Source: Lentisphaerota bacterium (lineage in GTDB: Bacteria > Verrucomicrobiota > Lentisphaeria > Victivallales > Victivallaceae). Taken from it: DNA of 41,426 nt. Below are positions 7,936 to 17,011 of the stretch, piece by piece; position 1 is the first letter of the stretch; every line of letters starts with the position of its first letter. The position numbers and the translations under genes were made by a program. The notes below the pieces were generated by a model that saw only the letters and a program-made list of their open reading frames with translations, ran no database searches and was not told where the DNA came from. The stretch lies in assembly GCA_015061695.1 (NCBI GenBank), contig SUWA01000013.1, forward strand, positions 1 to 41,426. Direction: 5' to 3'.

Positions 7936-9051
7936 ATGTCCAGAAATTACAAAATTGCAGTGCTGCCCGGCGACGGAACCGGTCCTGAAGTAGTGGCCGA
8001 AGGTTTGAAAGTTATGCGGGCTGCGGCCGCCAAATTCGGCTTTGATTTTACCGAAACGACTTTCAACTGGGGTGGCGAACACTATCTGGCCACCGGCGAG
8101 ATCCTGCCGGAAGATGCGGTTGACCAGCTCAAGAAGTTCGACGCCGTGTTTCTGGGCGCCATCGGCCACCCCAAAGTCAAGCCGGGTATTCTGGAAAAGG
8201 GTATTCTGCTGAAGCTGCGTTTTGAACTCGATCAGTATATCAATCTGCGTCCGATCAAACTTTTCCCCGGCGTGGAAACTCCGCTGGCGAATAAGAAACC
8301 CGAAGATATCGACTACGTTGTGGTGCGCGAAAATACCGGCGGTATCTACACTGGTATTGGCGGCGTTTCCATGAAAGGCACCAAGCAGGAAGTCGCTGTG
8401 CAGAGCGAAGTCTACAACTATCATCAGGTGGAACGCTGCGTGCGTTACGCGTTTGAATTGGCCAAAAAACGCCACAGCAAAGAAAATCCGTGGCGCGGAC
8501 TCTCCGCAGAAGATATTGCTGCCGGCAAGACTGCCCAGCTGACTCTGTGCGGCAAGACCAACGTTCTGACCTATGTGTTCGATCTGTGGGAACGCGTTTT
8601 CTATCAGGTGGCCGAAGAGTATCCGGAAGTCAAAACCGCTTACTGCCACGTTGATGCCACCACCATGTGGATGGTCAAGAATCCGGAATGGTTCGACGTC
8701 ATTGTTACCAACAACATCTTCGGCGACATCATTACCGACCTCGGCGCTATGACCCAGGGCGGTATGGGGATTGCTGCCGGCGGTAATCTCAATCCCACCG
8801 AAGGCGGTGTAAGCATGTTCGAACCCATCGGCGGATCGGCACCCAAATATACCGGTTTGAACGTTATCAACCCGCTGGCCGCAGTTTGCGCCGGTGCTAT
8901 GCTGCTGGACTTCCTCGGCGAAAAAGAAGCCGCGGCTGCGATCGAAAAATCGGTGGCGTTTGTTACCGGCAACAAGCTCAAAAGCATGGCCGCCGGCAAG
9001 ATGGGCTACAGCACCACCGAAGTCGGTCAGCTGGTCATCGACAACCTGTAA
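7936..9051 (+). CDS. leuB: 3-isopropylmalate dehydrogenase family (beta-decarboxylating dehydrogenase)
   Basis: 371 residues. Oxidises and decarboxylates 3-isopropylmalate with NAD+ in leucine synthesis. Signatures: LPGDGTGPEV at the N-terminus; LRFELDQYINLRPIKL, with the substrate arginines; VRENTGGIYTG; and NNIFGDIITDLGAM, the metal-binding D-x3-D loop; then HGSAP-type EPIGGSAPKYTG. The GHPKVKPGILEKG loop is that of the LeuB subgroup rather than isocitrate dehydrogenase, although tartrate/homoisocitrate relatives cannot be excluded. AAAGGAG (7921-7927) precedes the ATG. No leuA/leuC/leuD are nearby. High-expression type codon use (GGC, CTG, AAG) is more marked than in its neighbours. Confidence 0.85.
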   Translation: MSRNYKIAVLPGDGTGPEVVAEGLKVMRAAAAKFGFDFTETTFNWGGEHYLATGEILPEDAVDQLKKFDAVFLGAIGHPKVKPGILEKGILLKLRFELDQYINLRPIKLFPGVETPLANKKPEDIDYVVVRENTGGIYTGIGGVSMKGTKQEVAVQSEVYNYHQVERCVRYAFELAKKRHSKENPWRGLSAEDIAAGKTAQLTLCGKTNVLTYVFDLWERVFYQVAEEYPEVKTAYCHVDATTMWMVKNPEWFDVIVTNNIFGDIITDLGAMTQGGMGIAAGGNLNPTEGGVSMFEPIGGSAPKYTGLNVINPLAAVCAGAMLLDFLGEKEAAAAIEKSVAFVTGNKLKSMAAGKMGYSTTEVGQLVIDNL

Positions 9052-9063
9052 GACCGGAAATGA

Positions 9064-9906
9064 GTGCAGAGCGTGATGTTGCCTGAAGATAAGAAGAGTT
9101 TTCCGGATAATCCTTTATGGGAAACCAGATATAAAAGATATTGGTTTGCTGAAGGGATCGATCCGGCGCTGAAAGCACTCTTCCGTATGGTTGAACATCC
9201 GCTGCAGCGCTCGCGTGTGGTCAAAAATTCCCGGTCGACCTCGGCCGGGATCATCAGCGTTGAAAACAAAAAATATTTTGTTAAACGCAGCAATGTCAAT
9301 TCGTTTTGGGAGCGCTTCCGCCGTATCGGCCGTTTGCCGCGATCGGAGCGCAACGCTTTGATTGCAACCAGGCTGGAGGCAATAAATGTACGCACTCCCA
9401 AAGTATATATGTCGCTGGCGACCGGTCCACGCTGGCTGCCGGCGGCAAGCTATCTGATAACCGAAGCTCTGGCAGAACCGCTGTGCGTATCGCAGCAGTT
9501 GCCGGAGCTTTGTCAGTTTTACGGCGGGCGTCAGGCATTGATCAAGGCAATGTGTGATCTGATGTATAAAATGCACGCCGGCGGCGTGGAACACGGCGAT
9601 TTGAAATTGAGCAACTGGCTGGTTGAGCGCAAGGGTTCGGCCGATTGGCAGTTGGGGGTTTTTGATCTGGACGGCAGTTGTGTTTATGCCGGGAGCTGTC
9701 CGGAAAAAATTTGTATAAAGGAACTGGCCAGAGCGGCGTCTTCGTTTTGCATTTACTCTTTGCGCAACAATATAATTCAGCAGCATGAAGTTGAAGAAGT
9801 CAGAGTTCTCTGGTGTAAAGCATACGCGCAAGCCGGCGGCCGGGATTACAGTTCACTGCGCAGTTTTACGCAGCGTTTCAACAGTTTTATGACGGGTAAA
9901 AAGTAA
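9064..9906 (+). CDS. WaaP/RfaP-like lipopolysaccharide core kinase family
   Basis: 280 residues. A minimal eukaryotic-kinase-like fold of the Kdo/WaaP family, which phosphorylates heptose or Kdo of the LPS inner core on the cytoplasmic side of the membrane. The ATP lysine is probably K74 (YFVKR), the catalytic loop is H177-G-D179-L-K181-x2-N184, and the metal-binding motif is F-D201-L-D203. No signal peptide or membrane segment. The start is GTG at 9064 with GGAA upstream; GTG at 9073 or ATG at 9076 are alternatives and would remove a few residues only. It starts 12 bases after leuB. It suggests a Gram-negative envelope with LPS. Confidence 0.75.
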   Translation: MQSVMLPEDKKSFPDNPLWETRYKRYWFAEGIDPALKALFRMVEHPLQRSRVVKNSRSTSAGIISVENKKYFVKRSNVNSFWERFRRIGRLPRSERNALIATRLEAINVRTPKVYMSLATGPRWLPAASYLITEALAEPLCVSQQLPELCQFYGGRQALIKAMCDLMYKMHAGGVEHGDLKLSNWLVERKGSADWQLGVFDLDGSCVYAGSCPEKICIKELARAASSFCIYSLRNNIIQQHEVEEVRVLWCKAYAQAGGRDYSSLRSFTQRFNSFMTGKK

Positions 9907-9920
9907 AGAAGATCAGTACG

Positions 9921-10625
9921 ATGAGTAAAGAACAGTGGCTTTGCTGGATGGATTCGGTACACGATCCATATTTCAATATGGCAATGGACGAAGTGTTGCT
10001 GAATAATTCAGATTTGCAGAACGGTAAAGTTCTGGTGCGTATTTACCGCTGGGACCGGCCGTCAGTTTCGTTCGGCAGTGCGCAGATTTGCCCGGTGGAG
10101 CTGCAGGAGGATTACACATTGGTACGCCGCCCCACCGGCGGCGGAGTGGTTTATCACGATGTGGATCTGACTTACACGGTGGTGGTTCCGCCGGGACACG
10201 ATATTATGCAGCTTGACCGGATGGCCAGCTATCGGGTCTTTCATGAAGCGTTGTTGGATAAAATGACCGAAAAAGGGGTGGCTGCCGAACTGGAAAGCGA
10301 AGGCAGCGGACATGTGGATCGGGCGACCATGCAGTGTTTTGTATCGCCCAGCAAATTTGATCTGGTGGCACCTTCGGGCAGCAAATATGCCGGTGCGGCC
10401 CAGCGGCGTACCCGGTGCGGTATTCTGCATCAGGGCAGCATCAAGCTGGAAGCGGCCAACGGCAGCTGGGATGATTTGTGCGCCGAACTGCTGGAGTCTT
10501 TGCAGCAGAAATTTGAGGTCGAATTTGTCGATTGGCAGCCGGAAGAGGCGGTAATACAAAGTGCAGCGCTGCTGGCTCAAAGCAAATATGCCACCGAAAA
10601 ATGGAATCTGAACCACGAATTTTGA
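9921..10625 (+). CDS. Lipoate/octanoate transferase of the LplA/LipM family
   Basis: 234 residues. Biotin/lipoate protein ligase fold: RRPTGGGVVYHDVDLTYT (69-86) and K155-YAGAAQRR...LHQGSI, the substrate-lysine loop. A cysteine at 139 (MQCF) occupies the position of the acyl-thioester cysteine of the octanoyltransferase LipM (CF.aps.f), which favours an octanoyl-[ACP]:protein octanoyltransferase over an ATP-dependent lipoate ligase; the C-terminal accessory domain of LplA is absent, which agrees. It would load lipoyl domains of 2-oxoacid dehydrogenase or glycine cleavage H protein. Located 14 bases after the WaaP-like gene and 25 bases before rnc. Confidence 0.78.
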   Translation: MSKEQWLCWMDSVHDPYFNMAMDEVLLNNSDLQNGKVLVRIYRWDRPSVSFGSAQICPVELQEDYTLVRRPTGGGVVYHDVDLTYTVVVPPGHDIMQLDRMASYRVFHEALLDKMTEKGVAAELESEGSGHVDRATMQCFVSPSKFDLVAPSGSKYAGAAQRRTRCGILHQGSIKLEAANGSWDDLCAELLESLQQKFEVEFVDWQPEEAVIQSAALLAQSKYATEKWNLNHEF

Positions 10626-10650
10626 GTCGGTGGGGAGATAGTATTTAAAG

Positions 10651-11397
10651 ATGCCTGAAGATATTGAAAAACTCAAAAAAATATTGGGCGGCTCATTCCG
10701 GCAGCCTACATTGCTGAAAGAAGCGCTCACCCACCGCTCCTATGCTGTGGAAAACAAACTCGCTTACGATAATCAGCGGTTGGAATTTCTCGGCGATGCA
10801 GTGCTGGAAATAATCCTGACTGAATATTTGTACGCCGTGTATCCCGCGGCCAATGAGGGCGTGATGACCAAGATGCGCTCGGCGCTGGCCCAGCAGGAAT
10901 CGATCGCCAAACTGGCCCGGAGGCTGAATCTGGGGGCTTACATGTATATCGGCCGGGGCGAAGCGGCTTCCGGCGGAGCAGAGCGGGACTCCACTTTGTG
11001 CGATTTGTTTGAAGCCGTGCTGGGGGCTTGCTATATGGAGCAAGGTATGGATTTTTCCCGGAAGTTGGTGCTGGATCTGATCCGCAGCGAATTTCCGCCG
11101 CCGCACCGGATGCTGTCGGGGTTGAACCCCAAAGGTTCTTTGCAGGAGTTTACCCAACATAAATTCGGACGGCCGCCGGTCTATCAGGTTTTGAGTGTTT
11201 CCGGTCCGGAACACAATCCGGTCTACGAAGTGGAAGTGGCGGTCAACAACCGTAAACTTACCGGGCAGGGCGGATCGCGGCGGCAAGCTGAATTTACAGC
11301 GGCGGCAGCCATGCTGCAGGAGCTGACCGGAGGGGATTTGGCCGCATTGGATTACGGATACAAAGATAGAAAACAAGAAGATGAAAGCGATGTATAA
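10651..11397 (+). CDS. rnc: Ribonuclease III
   Basis: 248 residues. Cleaves double-stranded RNA in rRNA and mRNA processing. The RNase III signature is NQRLEFLGDAVL (41-52) with E45 and D49; the second metal pair is D118 and E121 (CDLFEAVLGA). A double-stranded-RNA-binding domain spans about 158-228 (NPKGSLQEFTQ ... GGSRRQAEFTAAAAML). GGGGAG precedes the ATG. The last 17 bases overlap the start of the following dehydrogenase gene. Confidence 0.95.
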   Translation: MPEDIEKLKKILGGSFRQPTLLKEALTHRSYAVENKLAYDNQRLEFLGDAVLEIILTEYLYAVYPAANEGVMTKMRSALAQQESIAKLARRLNLGAYMYIGRGEAASGGAERDSTLCDLFEAVLGACYMEQGMDFSRKLVLDLIRSEFPPPHRMLSGLNPKGSLQEFTQHKFGRPPVYQVLSVSGPEHNPVYEVEVAVNNRKLTGQGGSRRQAEFTAAAAMLQELTGGDLAALDYGYKDRKQEDESDV

Positions 11398-12499
11398 CCT
11401 GAAAGTTGTTCCGCAGATATTTTTCGGCCCCGGATCGGTTGCCGCCGTGGGGCGGGTGGTCGCTGCCGATGCACGGGTGCTGATTGTATCCGGCAACAGC
11501 GCCGAACGCAGCGGTACTGTTGAGCGGGTGAAAAAGCTGTTGGCGCCGCGCGCGGTAGAAGTTTTTGCCGGAGTGGAGGCAGAGCCTTCGATCCAGCAAG
11601 TGGATCAGATCCGCGAGTTTGCCCGCTCGTTCGGCTGTTCGGCAGTGGTTGCCATCGGCGGCGGCAGCGCTATGGATGTTGGCAAGGCAGTTGCCGCGGC
11701 CGGCAGCTCAACGGTGCCTACGGCAGAGTTTTTCTATAATCGATCTGAATTACCGGCTGCCGGATGTTTTATGGCGGCAGTGCCCACCACCGCCGGAACC
11801 GGTGCGGAAGTTACCCCCAACGGGGTTTTTACCGATAAAACAAGCAATATCAAACAGTCGATCCGCGGTGGTTCGATTTTACCGCAAGCCGCGCTGGTTG
11901 ATCCTGAACTTACCTTGAGTTGTTCGGCGCAAGTAACCATAAACAGCGGCATGGATGCGTTGACGCAAGGTATTGAGTCTTACATATCGCGTAACAGCAG
12001 CAACGCCTCCCGGGCATTGGCCATGCAAGGGGTCAAACTGATCGTCGGCGCGTTGGAAAAAGTGGTCGATGACCCCGGCAATATAAATTTGCGCAGCGAT
12101 ATGAGCGAAGGAACCATGCTGGGCGCAATTGCTTTTGCTTCCAGCGGTTTAGGCGCGGTCCATGGTCTGGCACATCCGCTGGGGGCCAGATTGCACCTGC
12201 CGCACGGACGGGTTTGCGGTCTGTTGCTTGCAGAGGTGCTGAAATGGAACATGAGTGTTTGCGCCGGTGCGTTGGATGAATTGGCCGCATTCGCCGGTTG
12301 GCAGAATGGCAAAGAATTGATCCGGCAAGTGGAAGCGTTGCAGAAACATTTTGGTTTGGAGAGCCGTCTTTCGGCCTGCGGTTTGCAGGAAAGCGACCTG
12401 GAGTGGGTGGTCAAAAACTCCCGCTCCGGCAGTATGCGTGCCAATCCGCGTGATTTCAGCGATGCAGAATTAACTGCTCTTTTGCAGGAAATGCTTTAA
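11381..12499 (+). CDS. Iron-containing (group III) alcohol dehydrogenase
   Basis: 372 residues. NAD(P)-dependent alcohol/aldehyde oxidoreductase fold with GGGSAMDVGKA (93-103), the dinucleotide-binding PTTAGTGAE (135-143) and the metal site. The Fe ligands expected are Asp-His-His-His; D192, H265 (LAHPLG) and H275 (PHG) are present, but the second ligand position in DALTQGIE is Q196 where FucO and relatives have His. This substitution also occurs in subfamilies and may signal a different metal or substrate. The start overlaps rnc by 17 bases; the ATG at 11390 is an alternative. Substrate unknown. Confidence 0.82.
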   Translation: MKAMYNLKVVPQIFFGPGSVAAVGRVVAADARVLIVSGNSAERSGTVERVKKLLAPRAVEVFAGVEAEPSIQQVDQIREFARSFGCSAVVAIGGGSAMDVGKAVAAAGSSTVPTAEFFYNRSELPAAGCFMAAVPTTAGTGAEVTPNGVFTDKTSNIKQSIRGGSILPQAALVDPELTLSCSAQVTINSGMDALTQGIESYISRNSSNASRALAMQGVKLIVGALEKVVDDPGNINLRSDMSEGTMLGAIAFASSGLGAVHGLAHPLGARLHLPHGRVCGLLLAEVLKWNMSVCAGALDELAAFAGWQNGKELIRQVEALQKHFGLESRLSACGLQESDLEWVVKNSRSGSMRANPRDFSDAELTALLQEML

Positions 12500-12517
12500 C
12501 TATACAGAGGTTTGTTC

Positions 12518-13456
12518 ATGGAAAAAAAGCCGTTGATACTGGCAGTGGGGGCAAATCCCGCATGGCAGAAGGTGTTGTATTTCAACTCATTGCGCCGCAA
12601 TTCCGTCAACCGTGCCGAAAATATGTGGGCGTTTGCTTCCGGCAAAGGCATCAACTTTGCCCGGGCCGCTTTCAACTGGTCACGAGCCGACGTGAAACTG
12701 CTGCAATTCGCCGGCGGCAACAATGGCAAACTGCTGCTGGATGATCTGGCCAGAGAATCTTTGCAGGTAAAAAGTATTGCAGTTGAAACACCCACCCGCT
12801 GCTGCGTAACTTGCTTGAGCGGCAACGATAACAGCATGACGGAACTTATCGAGCCGTCACAAGCGCCCGGAGCTGCGGCCGAAGCCGAAGCGTTGGAATA
12901 TATCCGCACGGTCATGCTGCAGGCTGATGCTATGGCGCTTTGCGGTCAGCTGCCCAGCGGTATGGCGGTGGATTTTTATATAAAATGCGCTCAAATCGCT
13001 GCTGAAAACGGTAAGCGGTTGTTGATCGATTCGTGGAAAAATATTGCGCCGGTGCTTAAAATCGCCCGGCAGGCCACGCTTAAAATAAACCGCGATGAGT
13101 TGTCGGCACTGACCGGGATCAGCGAGGTGAAAGAAGCTGTAAAACTGCTGTTGAACAGCTACGATCTGGAATACGCCGCCATCACCGACGGCAGTCGTCA
13201 GGCATATTTTGCCGGACGCGATGCAATGTATGTTTACACCATACCGGAAATCGGCGAAGTGGTCAATCCGGTGGGTTCCGGCGATACTGCTTCGGCCGTA
13301 TTTTTCAGTTCGCTGCTGGATGGTATTTCGCCGGAGGAAGCCTTTGCGTTTGCGCTGGCGGCGGCCTCGGCCAACTGCTTGAGCATGAAGTGCGGCGATT
13401 TTGACGTGGACAAAGCATTTGAACTTTACGAAAATATAAAAGTTGATACATTATAA
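12518..13456 (+). CDS. PfkB-family sugar kinase (1-phosphofructokinase / tagatose-6-phosphate kinase like)
   Basis: 312 residues from the ATG at 12518, which has GAGG 7 bases upstream. Ribokinase-like fold: the N-terminal [11 protein letters not shown] block is the GKGxN substrate motif of the LacC/FruK subgroup, and the C-terminal [12 protein letters not shown] carries the anion hole and catalytic base D256. These position it as a phosphosugar 1- or 6-kinase, but no PTS or sugar-operon partner is adjacent, so the substrate is unknown. It starts 18 bases after the dehydrogenase stop and may be co-transcribed with it. Confidence 0.8.
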   Translation: MEKKPLILAVGANPAWQKVLYFNSLRRNSVNRAENMWAFASGKGINFARAAFNWSRADVKLLQFAGGNNGKLLLDDLARESLQVKSIAVETPTRCCVTCLSGNDNSMTELIEPSQAPGAAAEAEALEYIRTVMLQADAMALCGQLPSGMAVDFYIKCAQIAAENGKRLLIDSWKNIAPVLKIARQATLKINRDELSALTGISEVKEAVKLLLNSYDLEYAAITDGSRQAYFAGRDAMYVYTIPEIGEVVNPVGSGDTASAVFFSSLLDGISPEEAFAFALAAASANCLSMKCGDFDVDKAFELYENIKVDTL

Positions 13457-13485
13457 ATTGCAGCCAGAGAAAGGATTTCTGCATT

Positions 13486-14667
13486 ATGACTATGATTGGT
13501 ACTCCGTTGAGTCCGAGCGCAACCAAAGTTATGCTGCTCGGGGCAGGTGAATTGGGTAAAGAAGTCGCAATCGAACTGATGCGTCTGGGGGCAGAAGTTG
13601 TGGCCGTTGACCGTTATGCCAATGCGCCTGCTATGCAAGTGGCGCACCGTTTTCATGTTATAAACATGTTGGACGAAGATGCGCTGCGCACCGTTATCAA
13701 ACGCGAACAGCCGCACTATATCGTTCCGGAAGTGGAAGCGATCGCCACCCAGGTCCTGCTGCAGGCTGAACAGGATGGTTTTACGGTCATTCCGACGGCC
13801 CGGGCCACCAATCTGACCATGAACCGCGAAGGTATCCGCCGGCTGGCGGCCGAAGAATTGAAGATCAAGACTTCGCCTTATCGCTTTGCCTCCACCTACG
13901 GCGAATTCAAAGAAGCGGTAAACACTATTGGTATACCTTGTGTGGTCAAACCGATCATGAGTTCCTCCGGCCACGGCCAGAGTGTGATCCGTTCGGCCGA
14001 AGATATCGACAAGGCCTGGGATTGCTCGCAGACCGGCGGCCGGGCCGGAGCCGGTCGGGTGATCGTGGAAGGTTTTGTGGATTTTGATTACGAAATCACG
14101 CTGCTGACCGTTCGGCATGTGGGCGGTACCAGCTACCTTGAACCCATTGGGCACCATCAGGTCGATGGCGACTATCAGGAATCATGGCAGCCGCAGGCAA
14201 TGAGTCCGCAGGCGTTGGCCGAAGCGCAGAAAATCGCCGGTGCGATCACCGCGGCGCTGGGCGGCCGGGGGATTTTCGGTGTGGAGTTGTTTGTCAAGGG
14301 CGATGAAGTTATTTTCAGCGAAGTGTCGCCGCGTCCGCACGATACGGGTATGGTTACACTTATTTCGCAGGATCTTTCGGAATTTGCTCTGCATGCGCGG
14401 GCGATTCTGGGTATGCCCATACCCAATATCGCTTTCCATGGTCCGTCAGCATCTAAAGCGCTGGTGGTCGAAGGCTACAGCCACGAAGTCAAATTCAACA
14501 ATTTGGATAAAGTGCTGGAAAAACCCAATACGGCCATGCGTATATTCGGCAAGCCGGAAACCGGCGGCCACCGCCGCATGGGAGTATTGCTGGCGCGGGA
14601 TGAATCTGTGGAAAAAGCCGTGGAACGCGTCATGCAGATGCGCAGTGATCTGAAGGTTGAACTTTAA
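13486..14667 (+). CDS. purT: Formate-dependent phosphoribosylglycinamide formyltransferase 2
   Basis: 393 residues. ATP-grasp enzyme that makes formyl-GAR from GAR, formate and ATP in purine synthesis. Typical PurT sequence throughout: [10 protein letters not shown] near residue 20 (GAR site), [14 protein letters not shown] (ATP-grasp small domain and loop), EITLLTVRH and [25 protein letters not shown] 13 bases before the ATG. Its use of formate fits an anaerobe with formate or hydrogen metabolism. The next gene starts with GTG directly after its TAA. Confidence 0.95.
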   Translation: MTMIGTPLSPSATKVMLLGAGELGKEVAIELMRLGAEVVAVDRYANAPAMQVAHRFHVINMLDEDALRTVIKREQPHYIVPEVEAIATQVLLQAEQDGFTVIPTARATNLTMNREGIRRLAAEELKIKTSPYRFASTYGEFKEAVNTIGIPCVVKPIMSSSGHGQSVIRSAEDIDKAWDCSQTGGRAGAGRVIVEGFVDFDYEITLLTVRHVGGTSYLEPIGHHQVDGDYQESWQPQAMSPQALAEAQKIAGAITAALGGRGIFGVELFVKGDEVIFSEVSPRPHDTGMVTLISQDLSEFALHARAILGMPIPNIAFHGPSASKALVVEGYSHEVKFNNLDKVLEKPNTAMRIFGKPETGGHRRMGVLLARDESVEKAVERVMQMRSDLKVEL

Positions 14668-15624
14668 GTGATCGAGTTCGAGGCACCCGACTGGCATGCT
14701 CTGCACAGTTCGCTGGGCCGGCGGAGGCGGTTTGCTTTCTGCCCGGTCGGGTACTACTTGTATCATGTGCCGGGGCGGGATGGTTACAACAATCATCCCG
14801 ATGACTGGCACTGGCAGCTTTATTGCGCCAAACATGCTGTACGCGCCGAAGGCTACGGACGCAGGATTTTCCGCAAACTGCTGCGCAGATACTTTGAACC
14901 GGGGGCGGATTTCCGGCGCCGGAAGTTTGACAACTTTATCCGCCATGGCTGGGAGCAGGAGTTTGCCTTGCTCGAAAGTAATGTTGCCGCCAGCGATCCC
15001 AAACTGGTCGATACGCTCATAGAGGGCGACCGGGAGGATTTTTCGCTGTACAACTTTTACGATCAAGTCTGTTTTGAACTGGATAAGATGATTACAGCTT
15101 TCAGGACGGGCGGTTGTTTTGAAGATTTGCAGAAACAACCATTGATTGCATTCCGCAGTACATCGGATTCATTTCGCTGGCAGTTGGGCGGTGTGAATTT
15201 TTCCGCGGTGCCGGACTTGGTCTGGACGCAGGATAATCAACTGCATGTGCTGGATATGAACAGTTATGATTACGAAGAAGAACGTATCCGGCAAGCTGAA
15301 CTTTTCCGGGTGTATATTTACAGTTTTATGCACATAGCATTGTCGGCAGTTCAGATCGATCACTTTGATTTGCAGAAGCTGATCTGGAGTGTGGTGCCCG
15401 CATCCGGTGAAGACTTTACAAAGGTCTTTCATCAGCTGCATGGCGAGGCGGTCATGATGCGGGACTATCTGGAAAAACAAAGCCGCTGCGCCCGACAGGG
15501 CGAATGGCTTTACGCACAGTTGGATAAATGCGAATTTTGCCGTTTCAGATCACTGTGTCCGGCCCGAAGTGGAACCGTTGAAGAGATTAACCGATCGATA
15601 ATTGCAAGAGAGGATTTGATTTGA
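14668..15624 (+). CDS. PD-(D/E)XK nuclease-fold protein with Fe-S cysteines (RecB/Cas4-like)
   Basis: 318 residues, GTG start immediately after the purT stop with GAAGG upstream. The N-terminal RRFAFCPVGYYLYHV (C25) looks like the CPxxYYL motif of RecB-family nucleases, and the C-terminal C288-x2-C291-x5-C297 completes a four-cysteine [4Fe-4S] set as in Cas4 and AddB. The nuclease core appears as V-P-D183-L-V, a turn, then HVLD196-M-N198; the usual catalytic lysine of (D/E)xK is Asn here. A motif-IV-like QAELFRVYIY follows. It may be an inactive or altered nuclease. No CRISPR or recombination genes are adjacent. The family assignment rests on motif spacing, not on a search. Confidence 0.6.
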   Translation: MIEFEAPDWHALHSSLGRRRRFAFCPVGYYLYHVPGRDGYNNHPDDWHWQLYCAKHAVRAEGYGRRIFRKLLRRYFEPGADFRRRKFDNFIRHGWEQEFALLESNVAASDPKLVDTLIEGDREDFSLYNFYDQVCFELDKMITAFRTGGCFEDLQKQPLIAFRSTSDSFRWQLGGVNFSAVPDLVWTQDNQLHVLDMNSYDYEEERIRQAELFRVYIYSFMHIALSAVQIDHFDLQKLIWSVVPASGEDFTKVFHQLHGEAVMMRDYLEKQSRCARQGEWLYAQLDKCEFCRFRSLCPARSGTVEEINRSIIAREDLI

Positions 15625-17000
15625 ATATGCCCAATAGGATTTTTTTACCGGCGGCACTGTTGCTGGCTGTGGCGGTTTTTATAACCGGGTGCCGGAGCAA
15701 TAACAATAACGGCGGGGCGGATTCCAGCGCCAATGCGCAGATATTCCAGTACAATGTCCGTCAGGCCGGTGATAAGGTTTTTCCGGCACTGGTCTATGTA
15801 AAGGTCGTTCAGGAAGATCGCGGCAGCGGACGCAACAGCAGTTCGTCAGCCAGCGGCAGCGGCGTAATAATCTCGCCCCGGGGCGAGATCGTAACGAATA
15901 ATCATGTGATCGACAAGGCTGTTTCCATACGCTGTCTGCTCAATGACGGGCGGGCTTTTGAGGCGGATTTGATCGGCAGCGATAAAGATACCGATTTGGC
16001 GCTGCTCAAACTTAAATTGCCGGAAAAATGTGCGGATCTGCCTTATGCGGAATTTTCCCGTGAGGAGGTGCGCGAGGGTGATTTTGTTATGGCGTTGGGG
16101 GCGCCGTGGGGACTTAACCGCTCCATATCCATCGGTATTATTTCGTGTGCCAGACGTTATCTGCCGGGACACAGCGAGTACAGTTTGTGGTATCAAACCG
16201 ATGCGTCGATCTCGCCGGGCAACTCGGGCGGGCCGCTGATCAATACACAGGGCAGGATCGTCGGCATCAATACGCTGGGCCGGCTGGGCGGCGGCGATCT
16301 GGGCTTTACCATTCCGGCATCAACCGTGGAAACGGTGGTTGCACGGTTGCGGCAGTACGGCAAAGCCAATTGGGCATGGTTCGGTTTGAAATTTCAGCCG
16401 CTCAAGGATTTTGAGCGCAATATTTATCAACCGTTTGAAAAGGGCGCGTTGATTTCCGGTCTGGAGAGCCGCAGTCCGGCTTTGAAAGCCGGTTTTGAGG
16501 TCAACGATCTGGTTTTGGCGGTCAACGGCGAAGCGGTCAATGCAGTAACGGCCGAAGATCTGCCGGCGCTTTACCGCAAACTGGGGCTGATGCCGTTCAG
16601 CAAAGAGGTGGATTTTACCGTTTTGCGCGATGGTAAAACTTTGCATATAAAATGTATGCCAATGGAAAAAGGCAAGGTCGAAGGCGAAGAAGTCGTATGC
16701 GAGCGTTGGGGATTCTCGGCCAAAAGCATCAACCGCTTTGACAATCCGGATCTGTATTTTTACCGGCCGGAGGGGGTGTTTGTGTTCGGGATCACGCCGT
16801 TCAGCCCGGCATCCCGCAGCAAATTGCTGAAAAATGATATAATAGTCAAGGTCAATCAGCACGAAATAGTATCTCTGGAAGATTTGCAGGAAGCCTATTT
16901 GCAGGCAGAAAAAATATCAGACCGGGAGCGCCGGTCGGTGCTTACAATCATGCGCAATGGGGTAACATTACAGTTGACGGTATATCTTAAAGACAAGTGA
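15621..17000 (+). CDS. HtrA/Deg-family serine protease lipoprotein
   Basis: 459 residues from a TTG that overlaps the preceding stop (TTGA) and has GAGAGGA 7 bases upstream; ATG at 15627 is the alternative. Signal peptide ends in a lipobox I-T-G-C24, so it is a membrane-anchored lipoprotein acting outside the cytoplasm. Chymotrypsin-like domain with complete triad: H95 (TNNHVID), D125 (DTDLALLK), S202 (SPGNSGGPLI). Two PDZ-like domains follow (about 255-345 and 370-455, with FGLKFQ and GITPFSPASRSKLLKNDII). It degrades or refolds damaged envelope proteins in known relatives. The next gene, 11 bases on, encodes a likely inactive paralog. Confidence 0.88.
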   Translation: MNMPNRIFLPAALLLAVAVFITGCRSNNNNGGADSSANAQIFQYNVRQAGDKVFPALVYVKVVQEDRGSGRNSSSSASGSGVIISPRGEIVTNNHVIDKAVSIRCLLNDGRAFEADLIGSDKDTDLALLKLKLPEKCADLPYAEFSREEVREGDFVMALGAPWGLNRSISIGIISCARRYLPGHSEYSLWYQTDASISPGNSGGPLINTQGRIVGINTLGRLGGGDLGFTIPASTVETVVARLRQYGKANWAWFGLKFQPLKDFERNIYQPFEKGALISGLESRSPALKAGFEVNDLVLAVNGEAVNAVTAEDLPALYRKLGLMPFSKEVDFTVLRDGKTLHIKCMPMEKGKVEGEEVVCERWGFSAKSINRFDNPDLYFYRPEGVFVFGITPFSPASRSKLLKNDIIVKVNQHEIVSLEDLQEAYLQAEKISDRERRSVLTIMRNGVTLQLTVYLKDK

Positions 17001-17011
17001 GGAGTGGAACG

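Noticed and set aside
14668-15624. Cas4 of a CRISPR system
   Set aside because: No cas1, cas2 or repeat array nearby, and the active-site lysine is not seen.
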